A DNA stretch of 64,000 nt from Proteus terrae subsp. cibarius (GCF_011045835.1 NZ_CP047349.1:3038001-3102000), one strand, 5' to 3'; counted from the stretch's first letter, positions 21,952 to 32,239 are shown. Numbers and translations: made by a program. The notes: a model not told the origin generated them from the sequence alone.

Positions 21952-22716
21952 CTAAAAATGATGAGCTAAATCTTCACCATACTGCTCTAATTCAGGTCTT
22001 AATCCACGCCAACCAAATTGATTAATAAGATGTTGCCAAGGCAGATCCCATTTAGCTGTTAAGTTAAGTGGTTGCAATGTAATTGGATGAATTAAGTTTA
22101 GATGGCTTGCATGTAACATCAAGCGATGAGATTGAAAATGATTTACAACACCACGATTTTGACGCAAATCACCATGAGCGGTATCACCAATAATTGGGTG
22201 TCGAATATGAGACATATGGCGACGTAATTGATGCTTGCGACCCGTTTCAGGACGTAGTTCTAATAGACTAAATCGAGATGTTGGGTAGCGTCCAATTGCA
22301 ACCTCTTTTTCAACCGTTCCTAATGGTTGGCAGTGAGTTACACAATCTTGAATTTGTGGTGGTTTAGTTGCAAATTTATCTGCAATTTTATCGAGTTCTT
22401 CCACTAAAGGGCTATCTATAACAGATGCCTCTTCAACGTATCCTCGAACAACAGCATGATAAATTTTTTCTGTTTTATGTTGTTCAAAAGATTGAGAAAG
22501 TACTCTAGCAACATCAGAAGAAAGTGCCATTAATAGAACACCTGAAGTAGGCCTATCTAGACGATGCACAGGGAAAACATGTTGCCCGATTTGATCTCTT
22601 AATGTCTGCATGACAAACACGGTTTCATGTCTATCTAACCAACTGCGGTGAACAAGCCAACCCGCAGGTTTATTCACCGCAACAAGATGTTCATCTTGAT
22701 AAATAATATCTAGCAT
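21952..22716 (-). CDS. truC: tRNA pseudouridine(65) synthase TruC
   Basis: TruC isomerises U65 of several tRNAs to pseudouridine. It belongs to the RluA group: the catalytic motif HRLDRPTSGVLL places the nucleophilic Asp at residue 54, and the N-terminus has the usual YQDEHLVAVNKPAGWLVH strand. Other family segments are RPETGRKHQLRRHMSHI and HPIIGDTAHGD. At 254 aa it is full length. It starts 8 bases after the yqcC stop and forms one unit with it. Confidence 0.94.
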   Translation of the reverse strand: MLDIIYQDEHLVAVNKPAGWLVHRSWLDRHETVFVMQTLRDQIGQHVFPVHRLDRPTSGVLLMALSSDVARVLSQSFEQHKTEKIYHAVVRGYVEEASVIDSPLVEELDKIADKFATKPPQIQDCVTHCQPLGTVEKEVAIGRYPTSRFSLLELRPETGRKHQLRRHMSHIRHPIIGDTAHGDLRQNRGVVNHFQSHRLMLHASHLNLIHPITLQPLNLTAKWDLPWQHLINQFGWRGLRPELEQYGEDLAHHF

Positions 22717-22724
22717 TATCGGCC

Positions 22725-23051
22725 TTATGATTTAAACATTGCGTCAAGTTCACGCAAATGATTGAGTAAATCAGTAACATCTCGGCTTTTATCTTCTTTA
22801 AATGCTTCTTCGTAATAAGGTGCGATTGCAAATGTATTAGGTAATGGCATTTCGCTTTTAATCATCGATGACAATCGCGGAATTAATACCCACTGCAGCC
22901 ATTCATGAGCACTCATTGTATCAATACAGAAAGGCTCAACACTTTCAAATGCTTGTTCAGTAGGAGATTCTAATTGCCATAGCTCAATGTTCTTCATCTC
23001 TTCTTCAATCAAGAGCAATTTCGCTAAAATGCGTTGTTCTGGTGTCATCAT
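22725..23051 (-). CDS. yqcC: YqcC family protein
   Basis: This small conserved cytosolic protein of unknown function (108 aa) contains the family's EPFCIDTMSAHEWLQWVLIPRLSSMI core and IAPYYEEAFKED. It is mostly helical with no signal peptide. Two adjacent ATG codons open the frame; AAGGGA spacing favours the second, which would shorten the protein by one residue. It is followed directly by truC and preceded by csrB. Confidence 0.88.
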   Translation of the reverse strand: MMTPEQRILAKLLLIEEEMKNIELWQLESPTEQAFESVEPFCIDTMSAHEWLQWVLIPRLSSMIKSEMPLPNTFAIAPYYEEAFKEDKSRDVTDLLNHLRELDAMFKS

Positions 23052-23107
23052 TTATCCCTTATATAAAACTTACGAATAAGGATAACATTGGGATGGAATA
23101 GCAGAAA

Positions 23108-23304
23108 ACAAATAAAAAAATAAAAGGAGCCGAAACTCCTTTTAGACAAGAAAAATAGTTGTCTGTACAACACGTGCATCCAAGCAAGACCGTTTTTATC
23201 TATCCCTGTGATTAAGTCCGTATCCACATTAATGGAAATATCCTATTTCCTGTGTCCTTGATTACTCTACATTTTATCGGTCACCAAGCAGTCCCTTAGT
23301 TGGT
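23108..23304 (-). ncRNA. csrB: CsrB-type regulatory RNA (CsrA-sequestering)
   Basis: csrB lies between syd and yqcC in E. coli, and this interval has the right content. In RNA sense it carries nine GGA motifs, several in hairpin loops: GGGA inside a CACCAA/TTGGTG stem-loop at the 5' end, and GGA as the entire loop of GGAAATA-GGA-TATTTCC. It ends in an intrinsic terminator. Such RNAs titrate the translational regulator CsrA (RsmA). The estimated length of about 195 nt is shorter than E. coli CsrB (about 370 nt, roughly 18 motifs). The 5' end is estimated from the first hairpin and is uncertain. Confidence 0.75.
23111..23144 (-). terminator. Intrinsic terminator of csrB
   Basis: A 9-bp stem (TAAAAGGAG/CTCCTTTTA) with a 6-base loop is followed on the minus strand by a T-rich run of about ten bases. 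Confidence 0.8.
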
Positions 23305-23473
23305 GGACGTAGAATGCCAATAATTGATTAGTTAAACAACCCACAAAACAGAAACAATTAAAGAGTTATAACTATAAATAAAAACAATAAGTTAATAACT
23401 TATTGCTCTGTTTAAATAAATCAATTTTATTTTTATCAGTGACATCTTTTTGATAAAAAAACACACACTTTTT

Positions 23474-23491
23474 TGTAAGATATATCTCACA
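23474..23491 (-). promoter_or_regulatory. UvrY/GacA-type binding site upstream of csrB
   Basis: The 18-bp sequence TGTAAGATATATCTCACA is an imperfect inverted repeat matching the TGTAAG-N6-CTTACA box used by GacA/UvrY response regulators to activate csrB-type RNAs. It lies about 170-190 bases upstream of the estimated csrB start, similar to the distal UvrY site of E. coli csrB. It overlaps the region just downstream of the syd stop. Confidence 0.65.
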
Positions 23492-23514
23492 AGAAAAAAG
23501 GTTTATGGAGTACA

Positions 23515-24066
23515 TCAGTCATTATATACAGCGACTAATTCTGATAGAAAAAGAGATAAATTTTCAGCTAAAACTTTTCTTTTCTTTTGGCCGAAAGTTT
23601 CAAGAATGACTTCACCGGAAACATTACACACGGAAATTATTTCATTCTCTGAATCTGTAGTGCCAATAAACAATGTAGGTGTAAGTTTTAAACGTTTTTG
23701 TGTCACTAAATGACCAATAATATTTTCTTGTAAGCGAATAAAATCTTCTTCACTCCACACTTGGATCAAGCTGAAATCTACCTCTCTAAAACGAACTTGC
23801 ATATCACCAGCATACTGAGTGGTAAAGTAATCGTGCAATTCAGGGCGAATAATAATCCCCATCGCTTTTTCAACTTTTTCTAGTTTATCTGTTCCTACAA
23901 AAGGCTGTGGTAACCAGTAAACAACTTCATCTCCTGTTCTTGATATACAAATAGAAGGAACACCATAAAGATCTTCACTTGCAGGAGGTAAACCTGATTT
24001 TTCTTGCCATAAATCAACATATTTTTGCGTAAAGGCTTTTAATTCAAAGGAGATGTTTTCAGTCAT
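23515..24066 (-). CDS. syd: SecY-interacting protein Syd
   Basis: Syd is a peripheral cytosolic protein reported to bind SecY and to monitor faulty translocons. The 183-aa sequence aligns with the family from MTENISFELKAFTQKYVDLW onward, with the conserved LYGVPSICISR, VYWLPQPF and YFTTQYAGDM segments. It lies between csrB and divergent queF exactly as in E. coli. Confidence 0.93.
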   Translation of the reverse strand: MTENISFELKAFTQKYVDLWQEKSGLPPASEDLYGVPSICISRTGDEVVYWLPQPFVGTDKLEKVEKAMGIIIRPELHDYFTTQYAGDMQVRFREVDFSLIQVWSEEDFIRLQENIIGHLVTQKRLKLTPTLFIGTTDSENEIISVCNVSGEVILETFGQKKRKVLAENLSLFLSELVAVYND

Positions 24067-24222
24067 GATTATCTGTTTTATCTATTTAAATAAGAATTTC
24101 CTTTATGTTACCTGATTATCCCATTAATTCAGAGCATCAAAAATAAAGCATTCATATACTATTGATGTTTCAATAGTATAATTAACCTTCTTTTATTTTC
24201 AGTTAAAGTTAGGATGTAAGTT

Positions 24223-25068
24223 ATGTCTTTATATCAAGGTGATAAATCTCTTGAAGCATTATCTCTGGGCAAAGAGACTCAATATCATGATCAATATGAT
24301 GCCGGATTATTGCAAGGTGTACCACGTAGCCTAAATCGAGATTCACTCTCTTTAACTCCTGAAAATTTACCCTTTCATGGTGGTGATATTTGGACTATGT
24401 ATGAGCTCTCATGGCTTAATAGCAAAGGCCTACCACAAGTCGCTATTGGTCATGTTGAATTAGATGCAACCACTGAAAATCTTATTGAATCTAAAAGTTT
24501 TAAATTATATCTCAACAGTTTTAATCAAACTCGCTTTGAAAGTTGGGATGTCGTCGAAAAAACCTTACTTAAAGATTTAACGACTTGTGCTAAAGGCAAA
24601 GTTAATCTGACCATTTATCCACTTTCGCATTTTACATCACAACCTATTGTTGATTTTGCTGGAGAGTGTATTGATGAACAAGATATTGAAATTAATAATT
24701 ATCAGTTTGATGTGCAATGGTTAAACGAATCGACAACCGATACATTAGTTGAAGAAACCCTTGTCAGCCATCTGTTAAAATCAAATTGTCTGATTACCAA
24801 TCAGCCAGATTGGGGATCAGTCGCTATTCAATATAAGGGTAAAAAGATTGATCGTGAAAAACTACTGCGCTATTTAGTTTCATTTAGACAACACAATGAA
24901 TTTCATGAACAGTGTGTTGAGCGAATTTTCCACGATATCATGCAATTATGTGCACCAGAAACATTAACTGTTTATGCAAGATATACGCGACGCGGTGGAT
25001 TAGACATCAATCCTTGGCGTAGTAATTGTGAGTTTGTTCCAGAAATTAGTCGATTAGCCAGACAATAA
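24223..25068 (+). CDS. queF: NADPH-dependent 7-cyano-7-deazaguanine reductase QueF
   Basis: QueF reduces preQ0 to preQ1 in queuosine biosynthesis. It is the long, two-T-fold type (281 aa). The QueF motif is [17 protein letters not shown] (about 90-106), and the catalytic Cys/Asp pair is in [13 protein letters not shown] (about 188-198). The C-terminus [17 protein letters not shown] is typical. It is divergent from syd, and GGATG lies upstream of the start. No preQ1 riboswitch was seen. Confidence 0.95.
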   Translation: MSLYQGDKSLEALSLGKETQYHDQYDAGLLQGVPRSLNRDSLSLTPENLPFHGGDIWTMYELSWLNSKGLPQVAIGHVELDATTENLIESKSFKLYLNSFNQTRFESWDVVEKTLLKDLTTCAKGKVNLTIYPLSHFTSQPIVDFAGECIDEQDIEINNYQFDVQWLNESTTDTLVEETLVSHLLKSNCLITNQPDWGSVAIQYKGKKIDREKLLRYLVSFRQHNEFHEQCVERIFHDIMQLCAPETLTVYARYTRRGGLDINPWRSNCEFVPEISRLARQ

Positions 25069-25159
25069 CGGGAATAATGCCTGTATGTTAATATGATCTG
25101 TGTTATACCAAGATCAGTTGCACTTCAGTTTGTTATTTCAGGAGAAAAAGGAGTCCTAC

Positions 25160-26527
25160 GTGATAACTCATGTCAGCCCATTAGGTTCCATGGATCTGCT
25201 TTCACAGCTAGAAGTTGATATGCTAAAGAGAACCGCAAGCAGTGATCTTTACCAGCTGTTTCGCAATTGTTCTCTCGCTGTTCTCAACTCTGGTAGCCTT
25301 ACTGATAGTAGTAAAGAACTGTTATCTAAATACCAAGATTTTGATATTAACGTACTGCGCCGTGAACGTGGCGTAAAACTAGAGTTAGTCAATCCTCCTG
25401 AAGACGCCTTTGTTGATGGAAAAATTATTCGCTCACTACAAGCTAACTTATTTGCAGTGCTTCGTGACATATTGTTTGTTCATGGACAGATCACAACAGC
25501 AAAGCGTGATCTTCACCTGAACTTAGAAAATAGCACTCATATCACTAATACTATTTTCTCGATTTTGCGCAATGCACGAGCCCTTCATATTGATGAAGAT
25601 CCTAACATGATCGTTTGCTGGGGTGGGCACTCAATTAATGAAACTGAGTACCTTTACGGCAGAAAAGTTGGTAACGAATTAGGGTTACGTGAACTCAATA
25701 TCTGCACAGGTTGTGGACCCGGTGCGATGGAAGCACCAATGAAAGGGGCGGCCGTTGGTCATGCTCAACAACGTTATAAAAATAGCCGTTTTATTGGTAT
25801 GACTGAGCCTTCAATCATTGCAGCTGAGCCACCAAATCCATTAGTTAACGAACTGATTATTATGCCAGATATAGAAAAACGTCTGGAATCGTTTGTTCGA
25901 ATTGGACACGGGATTATTATTTTCCCTGGTGGTGTAGGGACAGCAGAAGAATTGCTGTATCTGCTTGGTATTCTTATGTCACCAGAAAACCAAGATCAAG
26001 TATTACCACTGATTTTAACTGGCCCTAAAGAGAGTGCGGACTACTTTAATGTATTAGATGATTTTATCGCAAATACATTGGGTGACGAAGCTCGACGCCA
26101 TTACCAAATTATTATTGATGATGCACCTGAAGTTGCTCGTATCATGAAAAAATATATGCCTTTGGTAAAAGATAATCGTCGTAGTACTGGTGATGCTTAT
26201 AGCTTTAACTGGTCAATGAAGATCAATGCTGATTTACAGCTTCCTTTTGAACCAACTCATGAAAATATGGCATCACTTAACTTAAGTACCGATCAATCAC
26301 CTGAAAAATTAGCGGCTGACTTACGTCGTGCATTCTCGGGTATTGTTGCAGGTAATGTAAAAGAAGTGGGTATGAAGGCGATTGAAGCTTACGGCCCTTA
26401 TAAAATTCATGGTGATCGTGAAATTATGCGTCGCATGGATATTTTATTGGCGGGCTTTGTTGAGCAACATCGTATGAAACTTCCGGGCGGTACAGCTTAC
26501 CAACCATGTTACGAGATTATCAGCTAA
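25160..26527 (+). CDS. ppnN: Pyrimidine/purine nucleotide 5'-monophosphate nucleosidase PpnN (YgdH)
   Basis: PpnN cleaves nucleotide monophosphates to base and ribose 5-phosphate and is stimulated by (p)ppGpp in E. coli. I chose a GTG start (455 aa, [20 protein letters not shown]) because AAGGAG lies 6 bases upstream and the upstream codons are not conserved. The LOG-type catalytic motifs are intact: [20 protein letters not shown] and [17 protein letters not shown]- and C-terminal helical domains flank the central Rossmann-like fold. xni follows 6 bases later. Confidence 0.94.
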   Translation: MITHVSPLGSMDLLSQLEVDMLKRTASSDLYQLFRNCSLAVLNSGSLTDSSKELLSKYQDFDINVLRRERGVKLELVNPPEDAFVDGKIIRSLQANLFAVLRDILFVHGQITTAKRDLHLNLENSTHITNTIFSILRNARALHIDEDPNMIVCWGGHSINETEYLYGRKVGNELGLRELNICTGCGPGAMEAPMKGAAVGHAQQRYKNSRFIGMTEPSIIAAEPPNPLVNELIIMPDIEKRLESFVRIGHGIIIFPGGVGTAEELLYLLGILMSPENQDQVLPLILTGPKESADYFNVLDDFIANTLGDEARRHYQIIIDDAPEVARIMKKYMPLVKDNRRSTGDAYSFNWSMKINADLQLPFEPTHENMASLNLSTDQSPEKLAADLRRAFSGIVAGNVKEVGMKAIEAYGPYKIHGDREIMRRMDILLAGFVEQHRMKLPGGTAYQPCYEIIS

Positions 26528-26533
26528 TTTATT

Positions 26534-27283
26534 ATGATACATTTGCTGATTATTGATGCTTTAAACCTGATCCGCCGCATTCATGCGGCATCAGGTTCTT
26601 CCTGCCAGACAGTGTGTGAACAGAGCGTCAACCAACTGCTTGGTCACACACAACCTACCCATGCCGTAGCAGTCTTCGATGAGGATGACAGAGACGGTAG
26701 TTGGCGACATCAGCTCTTACCTGATTATAAAGCTGGTCGCACGCCAATGCCTGATGACTTGCGACAACAATTACCTGAAATTAAAGCCATGTTGCTTAAT
26801 TTAGGAATACAGAGCTGGCACTCAGGTGGAGATGAAGCAGATGACGTTGCTGCAACATTGGCAACCAAAGTTGCAGAAGCGGGTTTTCGAGTTACGATTA
26901 TTTCAACGGACAAAGGTTATTGCCAACTACTTTCGCCCTCTATCCGTATACGCGATTATTTTCAGCGACGCTGGTTAGATTTAGAGTTTATTAGAGCTGA
27001 ATTTGGTGTTGAACCATCTCAACTTACCGACTATTGGGGATTAACGGGTGTAAGCAGCAGTAAAGTGGCTGGTGTTCCCGGTATTGGCCCCAAAAGTGCC
27101 ACTGAGCTTTTACATATTCACCCAGATCTAGAATCGCTTTATCAGCATATTGATGATGTCCCTACTAAATGGCAAAACAAACTTATCACCCATAAAGAGT
27201 CTGCTTTTATCAGCCGAAAAATCACCACATTACGTACTGATATTCAATTAAACGGTAATCTACAACAGTTACGTTTAAAATAG
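26534..27283 (+). CDS. xni: Flap endonuclease Xni (YgdG)
   Basis: Xni is a 5'-nuclease related to the N-terminal domain of DNA polymerase I that cuts flap structures. The 249-aa sequence has the family order: [14 protein letters not shown] at the N-terminus, [25 protein letters not shown], the [15 protein letters not shown] acidic cluster, and the helix-hairpin-helix [16 protein letters not shown]. It is probably co-transcribed with ppnN, and a bidirectional terminator follows. Confidence 0.93.
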   Translation: MIHLLIIDALNLIRRIHAASGSSCQTVCEQSVNQLLGHTQPTHAVAVFDEDDRDGSWRHQLLPDYKAGRTPMPDDLRQQLPEIKAMLLNLGIQSWHSGGDEADDVAATLATKVAEAGFRVTIISTDKGYCQLLSPSIRIRDYFQRRWLDLEFIRAEFGVEPSQLTDYWGLTGVSSSKVAGVPGIGPKSATELLHIHPDLESLYQHIDDVPTKWQNKLITHKESAFISRKITTLRTDIQLNGNLQQLRLK

Positions 27284-27344
27284 CTAAGTTCCCAATCATC
27301 AAATTAAGACTCAACTCACTGATATTTTTAAATAACAAGCCCAT

Positions 27345-27386
27345 TAAAAAAGGCGAAGCTTATAGATAGAAGCTTCGCCTTTTATT
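27345..27386. terminator. Bidirectional intrinsic terminator between xni and rlmM
   Basis: A perfect 14-bp stem (AAAAGGCGAAGCTT/AAGCTTCGCCTTTT) with an 8-base loop is flanked by A-rich and T-rich sequence on the two sides. It can serve both converging genes. Confidence 0.85.
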
Positions 27387-27417
27387 GTCATCAATAAATC
27401 AATGTACTTGGGTCGTT

Positions 27418-28515
27418 TTAGAATTCACGATCTGGTCGATAAGCAGCCCAAATATTTTGAATATGAACCGTGATCTCTTCTCTATCATGATAAAGGTGCT
27501 TAGCTTGGATCTTAGCGTTGATCCCTTTTTCCGCTAACTCTGACTTTATTTTTTCAAGGATATGAGAAACTTCCTCATAACGTTTTTTCATTGGCAGTTT
27601 TAGGTTAAAGATAGCTTCACGACACCATTCATTAGCAATCCAAGTCGTCATTAATGCAGCAACTTTAGCTGGTTTTTCAACCATATCACAAACAAGCCAT
27701 GTGATATTTTTAGATGTAGGTTCAAATTTAAAGCCATCAACTTGGTGATGACGAACTTGCCCTGTATCCATTAAAGATTGTGCCATTGGACCATTATCAA
27801 CAGCATGTACCATCATGCTGCGTTTCACTAGTTGATATGTCCAACCGCCGGGGCATGCACCTAAATCGACCGCTTTCATTCCGCTTGCTAAACGCTCATC
27901 CCACTCCTCATAAGGAATGAAAATATGAAATGCTTCTTCAAGTTTTAGTGTCGAACGACTTGGTGCATCAGATGGGAATTTTAATCGAGGAATACCCATG
28001 TAAAATGCAGAATTATTGAAACTATAAGAATAGCCAACATAACAACATCCCGGTGCAATAAAAAACACATGGATAATAGGACGGCTAAAATTCTCAACTT
28101 TCAGCAAAATTTTCTCATTACGTAAATGATTACGTAATGGCACCGTAAATTTACGGCAGAATTTTAATAATTCCTTACTTTCGTTAGTGTCTGCAACTTC
28201 AACTCGCAATTCACCCGCTTTTTCAACAACACCTTTTAGCATTCCAACGATCGGTGTAATTCTATCTTCTGGCGGTAAATCTTTAAGTAATTCACCAGTC
28301 ACAAACATCTGACGAGCAAAAATTAATTCACGGAAATTCACTTCACGCGCGATCTTGTCCGCGTCACCTTCTTGGTAGCATTCAAAAATCACATAACCAC
28401 TTCCCTCTTTAACACGAGGGAAGCCGTAAACGCCAATTTGACCTGCTTTATCCGTAATCTCAGCCGCGCACTCTTTTTCAAAACCTTGGCGACAATATAA
28501 TGCAACTTTATTCAT
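27418..28515 (-). CDS. rlmM: 23S rRNA (cytidine(2498)-2'-O)-methyltransferase RlmM
   Basis: RlmM methylates the 2'-OH of C2498 in 23S rRNA before the 50S subunit is assembled. The N-terminal THUMP-like domain covers about 1-170. The Rossmann SAM-binding motif is [18 protein letters not shown] (about 215-235). [13 protein letters not shown] carries the catalytic Lys, and [12 protein letters not shown] the catalytic Asp. At 365 aa it is full length. Its start overlaps the ygdD end by 8 bases. Confidence 0.94.
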   Translation of the reverse strand: MNKVALYCRQGFEKECAAEITDKAGQIGVYGFPRVKEGSGYVIFECYQEGDADKIAREVNFRELIFARQMFVTGELLKDLPPEDRITPIVGMLKGVVEKAGELRVEVADTNESKELLKFCRKFTVPLRNHLRNEKILLKVENFSRPIIHVFFIAPGCCYVGYSYSFNNSAFYMGIPRLKFPSDAPSRSTLKLEEAFHIFIPYEEWDERLASGMKAVDLGACPGGWTYQLVKRSMMVHAVDNGPMAQSLMDTGQVRHHQVDGFKFEPTSKNITWLVCDMVEKPAKVAALMTTWIANEWCREAIFNLKLPMKKRYEEVSHILEKIKSELAEKGINAKIQAKHLYHDREEITVHIQNIWAAYRPDREF

Positions 28516-28903
28516 GGCGAGACGCCGGTGCCCTTAGACGCAAAGCGCCAATAAAAATTAAAGCCCAACCAATAAGAAAACTAAATCCACCAATTGGCGT
28601 AAAATAAGATAATAATCTAACTTGTGTTAGCGCCATACAATAAAGGCTACCACTAAAAAGTAGAATACCAACACCAAAGAAAATACCTGCCCAATAAAAC
28701 CATAAAATGGTTTTACGCATTAACATTGCCGCGATCCCGACAAGTAATAAGGTATGGACGATTTGGTAGCGCATCGCTAACTGAATGTAATCCCAATGTT
28801 GTGGCGATAAATGAGGTGCTAGCTTATGGGTTGCAAATGCACCAAAAGCAACATAAAAGAAGCCACTAATCGCGGAAAACATAAGCAATGTACGACTATT
28901 CAC
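28508..28903 (-). CDS. ygdD: Inner membrane protein YgdD (DUF423 family)
   Basis: This small integral membrane protein (131 aa) of unknown function has four hydrophobic segments (about 5-25, 47-65, 70-90, 98-118). The family marks are FGAFATHKL near the N-terminus and the [10 protein letters not shown] segment. It lies between gcvA and rlmM, the conserved enteric order, and overlaps rlmM by 8 bases. Confidence 0.9.
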   Translation of the reverse strand: MNSRTLLMFSAISGFFYVAFGAFATHKLAPHLSPQHWDYIQLAMRYQIVHTLLLVGIAAMLMRKTILWFYWAGIFFGVGILLFSGSLYCMALTQVRLLSYFTPIGGFSFLIGWALIFIGALRLRAPASRHE

Positions 28904-28946
28904 TGTTTATTCCTTCCTATCTAGGAGATATTTGCTAATTGCAATA

Positions 28947-29867
28947 TTAAGATGATGTCAATAAACCCAGCTTTTCTTGCTCATTCGCTGCTTGAGATAA
29001 AATCCATTGACGAAAAGCCGCAATTTTACCCAATTCAGCCTGACTATCTTGGCAAACTAAATAAAATGCATTTTTACTAACAAGGACATCTGAAAAAGGT
29101 CTTACTAATCGGCCTGATTCTATTTCACTACGAGCCATTACATTATTAACTAATGCAACACCTTGTCCATGTACAGCAGCCTGTATCACCATTGAACTAT
29201 GGCTAAAAATAGGTCCTTGTTGCACATTTATCTGATTTTGTATCTCTAATTGACGTACATAAGCTTGCCAATCTCGACGAGATGTATCATGTAGCAGTGT
29301 ATGATAAATCAGATCGGATGGGGTTTTTAGTGGTTTTTCACCTGTAAGTAAAGATGGCGCACAAACAGGGATTAAATATTCTGCATAAAGACGGTCTGTA
29401 CGTAACCCAGTCCAATTTCCTCGACCATAAAAAATAGCCACATCAACATCATCAGCCAGCTTATCTTCTTCTCTATCAACAGCCTGAATTCGCACATCAA
29501 TCCCCGGATAAGCTTGGTTAAATCCGGATAACCGCGGTACTAACCATTGAATAGCAAAACTTGGAGAAAGGCTAACGGTAAGAGCGCCTTTCGCGCTTCG
29601 AGCTAATAATTTACGAGTTGCCTCATTAATTGATGAAAAGATTTCTTTAATGTCGAGGTAATAACTTTGCCCCTCTTCTGTTAATAAGAGAGAGCGATTG
29701 CGCCTTCTAAATAATTTTAGCCCAAGAAATTCTTCTAATGTTTTAATTTGGTGGCTCACTGCTGCTTGTGTCACAAATAATTCTTCAGCGGCTTTAGTAA
29801 AACTTAAATGACGTGCCGCTGAATCAAAAACCCTAAGCGCATTTAATGGCGGTAAACGTTTAGACAT
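28947..29867 (-). CDS. gcvA: LysR-type transcriptional regulator GcvA
   Basis: GcvA activates the glycine cleavage operon and gcvB when glycine is high and, with GcvR, represses otherwise. The N-terminal winged helix-turn-helix has LSFTKAAEELFVTQAAVSHQIKTLEEFLG (about 22-50), followed by a periplasmic-binding-like effector domain (about 93-300). The 306-aa sequence begins MSKRLPPLNALRVFDSAARH, very close to E. coli GcvA. It is divergent from gcvB, the arrangement that identifies both. Confidence 0.95.
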   Translation of the reverse strand: MSKRLPPLNALRVFDSAARHLSFTKAAEELFVTQAAVSHQIKTLEEFLGLKLFRRRNRSLLLTEEGQSYYLDIKEIFSSINEATRKLLARSAKGALTVSLSPSFAIQWLVPRLSGFNQAYPGIDVRIQAVDREEDKLADDVDVAIFYGRGNWTGLRTDRLYAEYLIPVCAPSLLTGEKPLKTPSDLIYHTLLHDTSRRDWQAYVRQLEIQNQINVQQGPIFSHSSMVIQAAVHGQGVALVNNVMARSEIESGRLVRPFSDVLVSKNAFYLVCQDSQAELGKIAAFRQWILSQAANEQEKLGLLTSS

Positions 29868-29895
29868 ATTCGGTTCTTAAACCCCTATTTTGGCT

Positions 29896-29966
29896 ATTAG
29901 TAGACCCTAACTTTCATCATTAGTTTTTTTTATGCGAAGCATTATAAATTGTCCCTTGATGATTAG
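29896..29966. promoter_or_regulatory. Candidate GcvA operator region
   Basis: Three copies of ATTAG (complement CTAAT, the reported core of GcvA sites) occur at 29896, 29919 and 29962, between the gcvA start and the gcvB promoter. The short motif could occur by chance in AT-rich DNA, but the location suits GcvA control of both genes. Confidence 0.4.
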
Positions 29967-29984
29967 CCAGTAAATACCTATAGT
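29956..29984 (+). promoter_or_regulatory. gcvB promoter
   Basis: A -35 TTGATG and a -10 TATAGT are spaced by exactly 17 bases, and the -10 ends 6 bases before the first base of the GcvB match. Confidence 0.75.
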
Positions 29985-29990
29985 AAGCGC

Positions 29991-30190
29991 ACTTCCTAAG
30001 CCGGAACGAAAAGTTGTGTAGTAGTAATACTGCAAAACTTTTGGCTTTGTGGTTGTGATGTTGTGTTTGCAAGTTGTCTGGAAATTCCAGACTTAGTAGC
30101 TGATGCTACTGTTTTTTTTCACTTCCTGTACATTTACCCTGTCTGTCCATAGTGATTTTATAGTGCACCGCCAAGGCGGTGCTTTTTTTA
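29991..30190 (+). ncRNA. gcvB: Small regulatory RNA GcvB
   Basis: GcvB is an Hfq-dependent RNA that represses many amino-acid and peptide transporter mRNAs. The sequence matches the E. coli RNA over long blocks: the 5' ACTTCCTAAGCCGGAACG, the G/U-rich target-binding region TGTGGTTGTGATGTTGTG, the block CACTTCCTGTACATTTACCC followed by TGTCTGTCCATAGTGATT, and a final GCACCGCC/GGCGGTGC terminator with seven T residues. A hairpin insertion near 30020 differs from E. coli. It is divergent from gcvA. Confidence 0.95.
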
Positions 30191-30528
30191 TTCCCTATTT
30201 TTCTCTACTTTTTAATTACTCACACATACTGTTTTAATGTTTTCATCCATTTTTTATAATAAAATTATCAACATTATTCTAAAAAAACTCACCATAAATT
30301 ATCCTAAATATATTTAAACAAGAAAAAATAGAATATTAATCTGATCTCAGTGATTTTTATTGAGTGAACTTTCACCATCTTAATCGTGTTATTATAGACA
30401 CAATGAGCCAGAACAAACGGATGCTCCTAGGTTTCCGTTATAAATAAATATAATTAACCGTATAATCTATACACCCTATTTTAACGACAAATCGCGAAAA
30501 TTTATTCGTCTACCAATACAGCCTAACT
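30191..30528. promoter_or_regulatory. gcvB-csdA intergenic region
   Basis: About 340 AT-rich bases with no convincing ORF or RNA. A -10-like TATTATAG near 30390 and a small AACGGA/TCCGTT hairpin near 30415-30440 are visible upstream of csdA. I could not assign a firm promoter. Confidence 0.25.
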
Positions 30529-31740
30529 ATGAACGTATTTTCACCTGATTTATTTCGACAACAATTTCCTGCTCTTAAAGAAAAGACTATTTATCTTGAT
30601 AGTGCAGCGACTGCATTAAAGCCTCTTGCTATGATAGAAGCCTCAGATGCATTTTATCGCTATAATTTTGCGACAGTTCACCGTAGCCAATATCAACATG
30701 CTAAAAAAACAACACAACAATATGAGGCGACGCGTCAACAAGTTGCTGAGTTAATCAATAGTACTGATAGTGATACGATTATTTGGACAAAAAGCACCAC
30801 AGAATCACTCAACTTTATTGCTCAAGGCTATTTTCGTCCACGCTTGCAAGCAGGCGATGAAATAATTGTTAGTGAGCAAGAGCATCATGCAAACCTTATA
30901 CCTTGGTTGATACTGGCAGAACAGACAGGCGCACGGGTGATCCGCTGGGCAATAGAGGATAATTTTTTACCTTCAATTGATAGCTTAAATGCTTTAATCA
31001 ATAAACGGACACGAATTGTCGCTGTTAGCCAAATGTCGAATGTAACAGGCGCTCAAATCGCATTAGATAAAGTGTCTCATTGTGTTCATCAATATGATAA
31101 TTGCTTACTGGTTGTCGATGGTGCACAAGGTATTGTTCATCACCCGACAGATGTCACGGCACTCAATATCGACTTCTATGTTTTTTCTGCTCATAAACTT
31201 TATGGCCCTAATGGATTAGGTATTTGTTATGGTAAACGTGAACTTTTAGAAACGATGGCACCTTGGCATGGTGGTGGAAAAATGCTAACTAACGCAACAT
31301 TTGATGGCTTTACTCCAGCTCCTATCCCTCAGCGTTTTGAAGCTGGGACTCCTAATATCGCAGGTGTTATTGCATTTTCAGCGACATTAGCATGGTTAGA
31401 AAAACAAGATATGCATCATGCTAACCAATATACCCTTGAGCTTGCAGATGAAGCAGAGAAGCGCCTCAGTGAGCTAAATGGGTTTATCAGTTACCGAGCA
31501 GCTAACTCATCGGTTGTTTCTTTCAATTTCGAAGGTGTTCATCATAGTGATTTAGCCACACTAATCGCAGAGAAAGATATTGCATTACGCACAGGGCAAC
31601 ACTGCGCTCAACCTCTTATTGATTCATTAAATATTTCAGGTTGTTTACGCATTTCTTTTATGCCTTATAATCAACACGCTGATATCGATGCTTTTATTAA
31701 TGCCGTTAAATTTGCTCTATCACTCTTAAAAGATGAATAA
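30529..31740 (+). CDS. csdA: Cysteine desulfurase CsdA
   Basis: CsdA is a PLP-dependent group II cysteine desulfurase that passes sulfur as persulfide to CsdE. The PLP-binding Lys is in VFSAHKLYGPNG (about residue 224), and the catalytic Cys in RTGQHCAQPL (about 360). The N-terminus YLDSAATALKP is typical. At 403 aa it is full length, closer to CsdA than to SufS. It forms an operon with csdE, which starts 5 bases later. Confidence 0.94.
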   Translation: MNVFSPDLFRQQFPALKEKTIYLDSAATALKPLAMIEASDAFYRYNFATVHRSQYQHAKKTTQQYEATRQQVAELINSTDSDTIIWTKSTTESLNFIAQGYFRPRLQAGDEIIVSEQEHHANLIPWLILAEQTGARVIRWAIEDNFLPSIDSLNALINKRTRIVAVSQMSNVTGAQIALDKVSHCVHQYDNCLLVVDGAQGIVHHPTDVTALNIDFYVFSAHKLYGPNGLGICYGKRELLETMAPWHGGGKMLTNATFDGFTPAPIPQRFEAGTPNIAGVIAFSATLAWLEKQDMHHANQYTLELADEAEKRLSELNGFISYRAANSSVVSFNFEGVHHSDLATLIAEKDIALRTGQHCAQPLIDSLNISGCLRISFMPYNQHADIDAFINAVKFALSLLKDE

Positions 31741-31745
31741 TTGAA

Positions 31746-32198
31746 ATGAATAACAACACACCTCTGCTTGCAACTCAGCACCCATTTGGTCATGAAATTA
31801 CCTTGGCAATCTTGCTTGAAGATTTTCAAAAATCAAAAGCATGGGAAGATAAATACCGTCAATTAATTCAACTCTCGCGTAAATTACCTGCATTACCTGA
31901 TGAATTAAAAATAACAGAAAAAGAGATCAAAGGTTGTGAAAATAGAGTGTGGCTTGGTGTCGAATTAAATAATAACGGCAAATACCATGTTTATGGTGAT
32001 AGTGATGGTCGCATTGTAAAAGGCTTACTGACTATTATTTTAGCTACTGTTGAAAATAAAACGGCGCAAGAAATAGCAGATATCGATATGTTAGCGATTT
32101 TTGGTCAATTAGGATTGGCTAATCACATTAGCCAATCTCGCACTGACGGAGTGAATGCGATTATCGCACGGCTAAAATCACTCACCTCTCAATCATAA
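31746..32198 (+). CDS. csdE: Sulfur acceptor protein CsdE
   Basis: CsdE accepts persulfide from CsdA through a loop cysteine, seen here as KGCENRVWLGV near residue 60. The SufE-like fold is supported by YRQLIQLSRKLPALPDELK and the C-terminal LANHISQSRTDGVNAII. It is 150 aa long. The neighbouring convergent tcdA product works with CsdA-CsdE in tRNA ct6A formation in E. coli. Confidence 0.93.
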   Translation: MNNNTPLLATQHPFGHEITLAILLEDFQKSKAWEDKYRQLIQLSRKLPALPDELKITEKEIKGCENRVWLGVELNNNGKYHVYGDSDGRIVKGLLTIILATVENKTAQEIADIDMLAIFGQLGLANHISQSRTDGVNAIIARLKSLTSQS

Positions 32199-32239
32199 CC
32201 TTAGCTGAGACTCAAAATCTCAATATATACTAAAAATAT

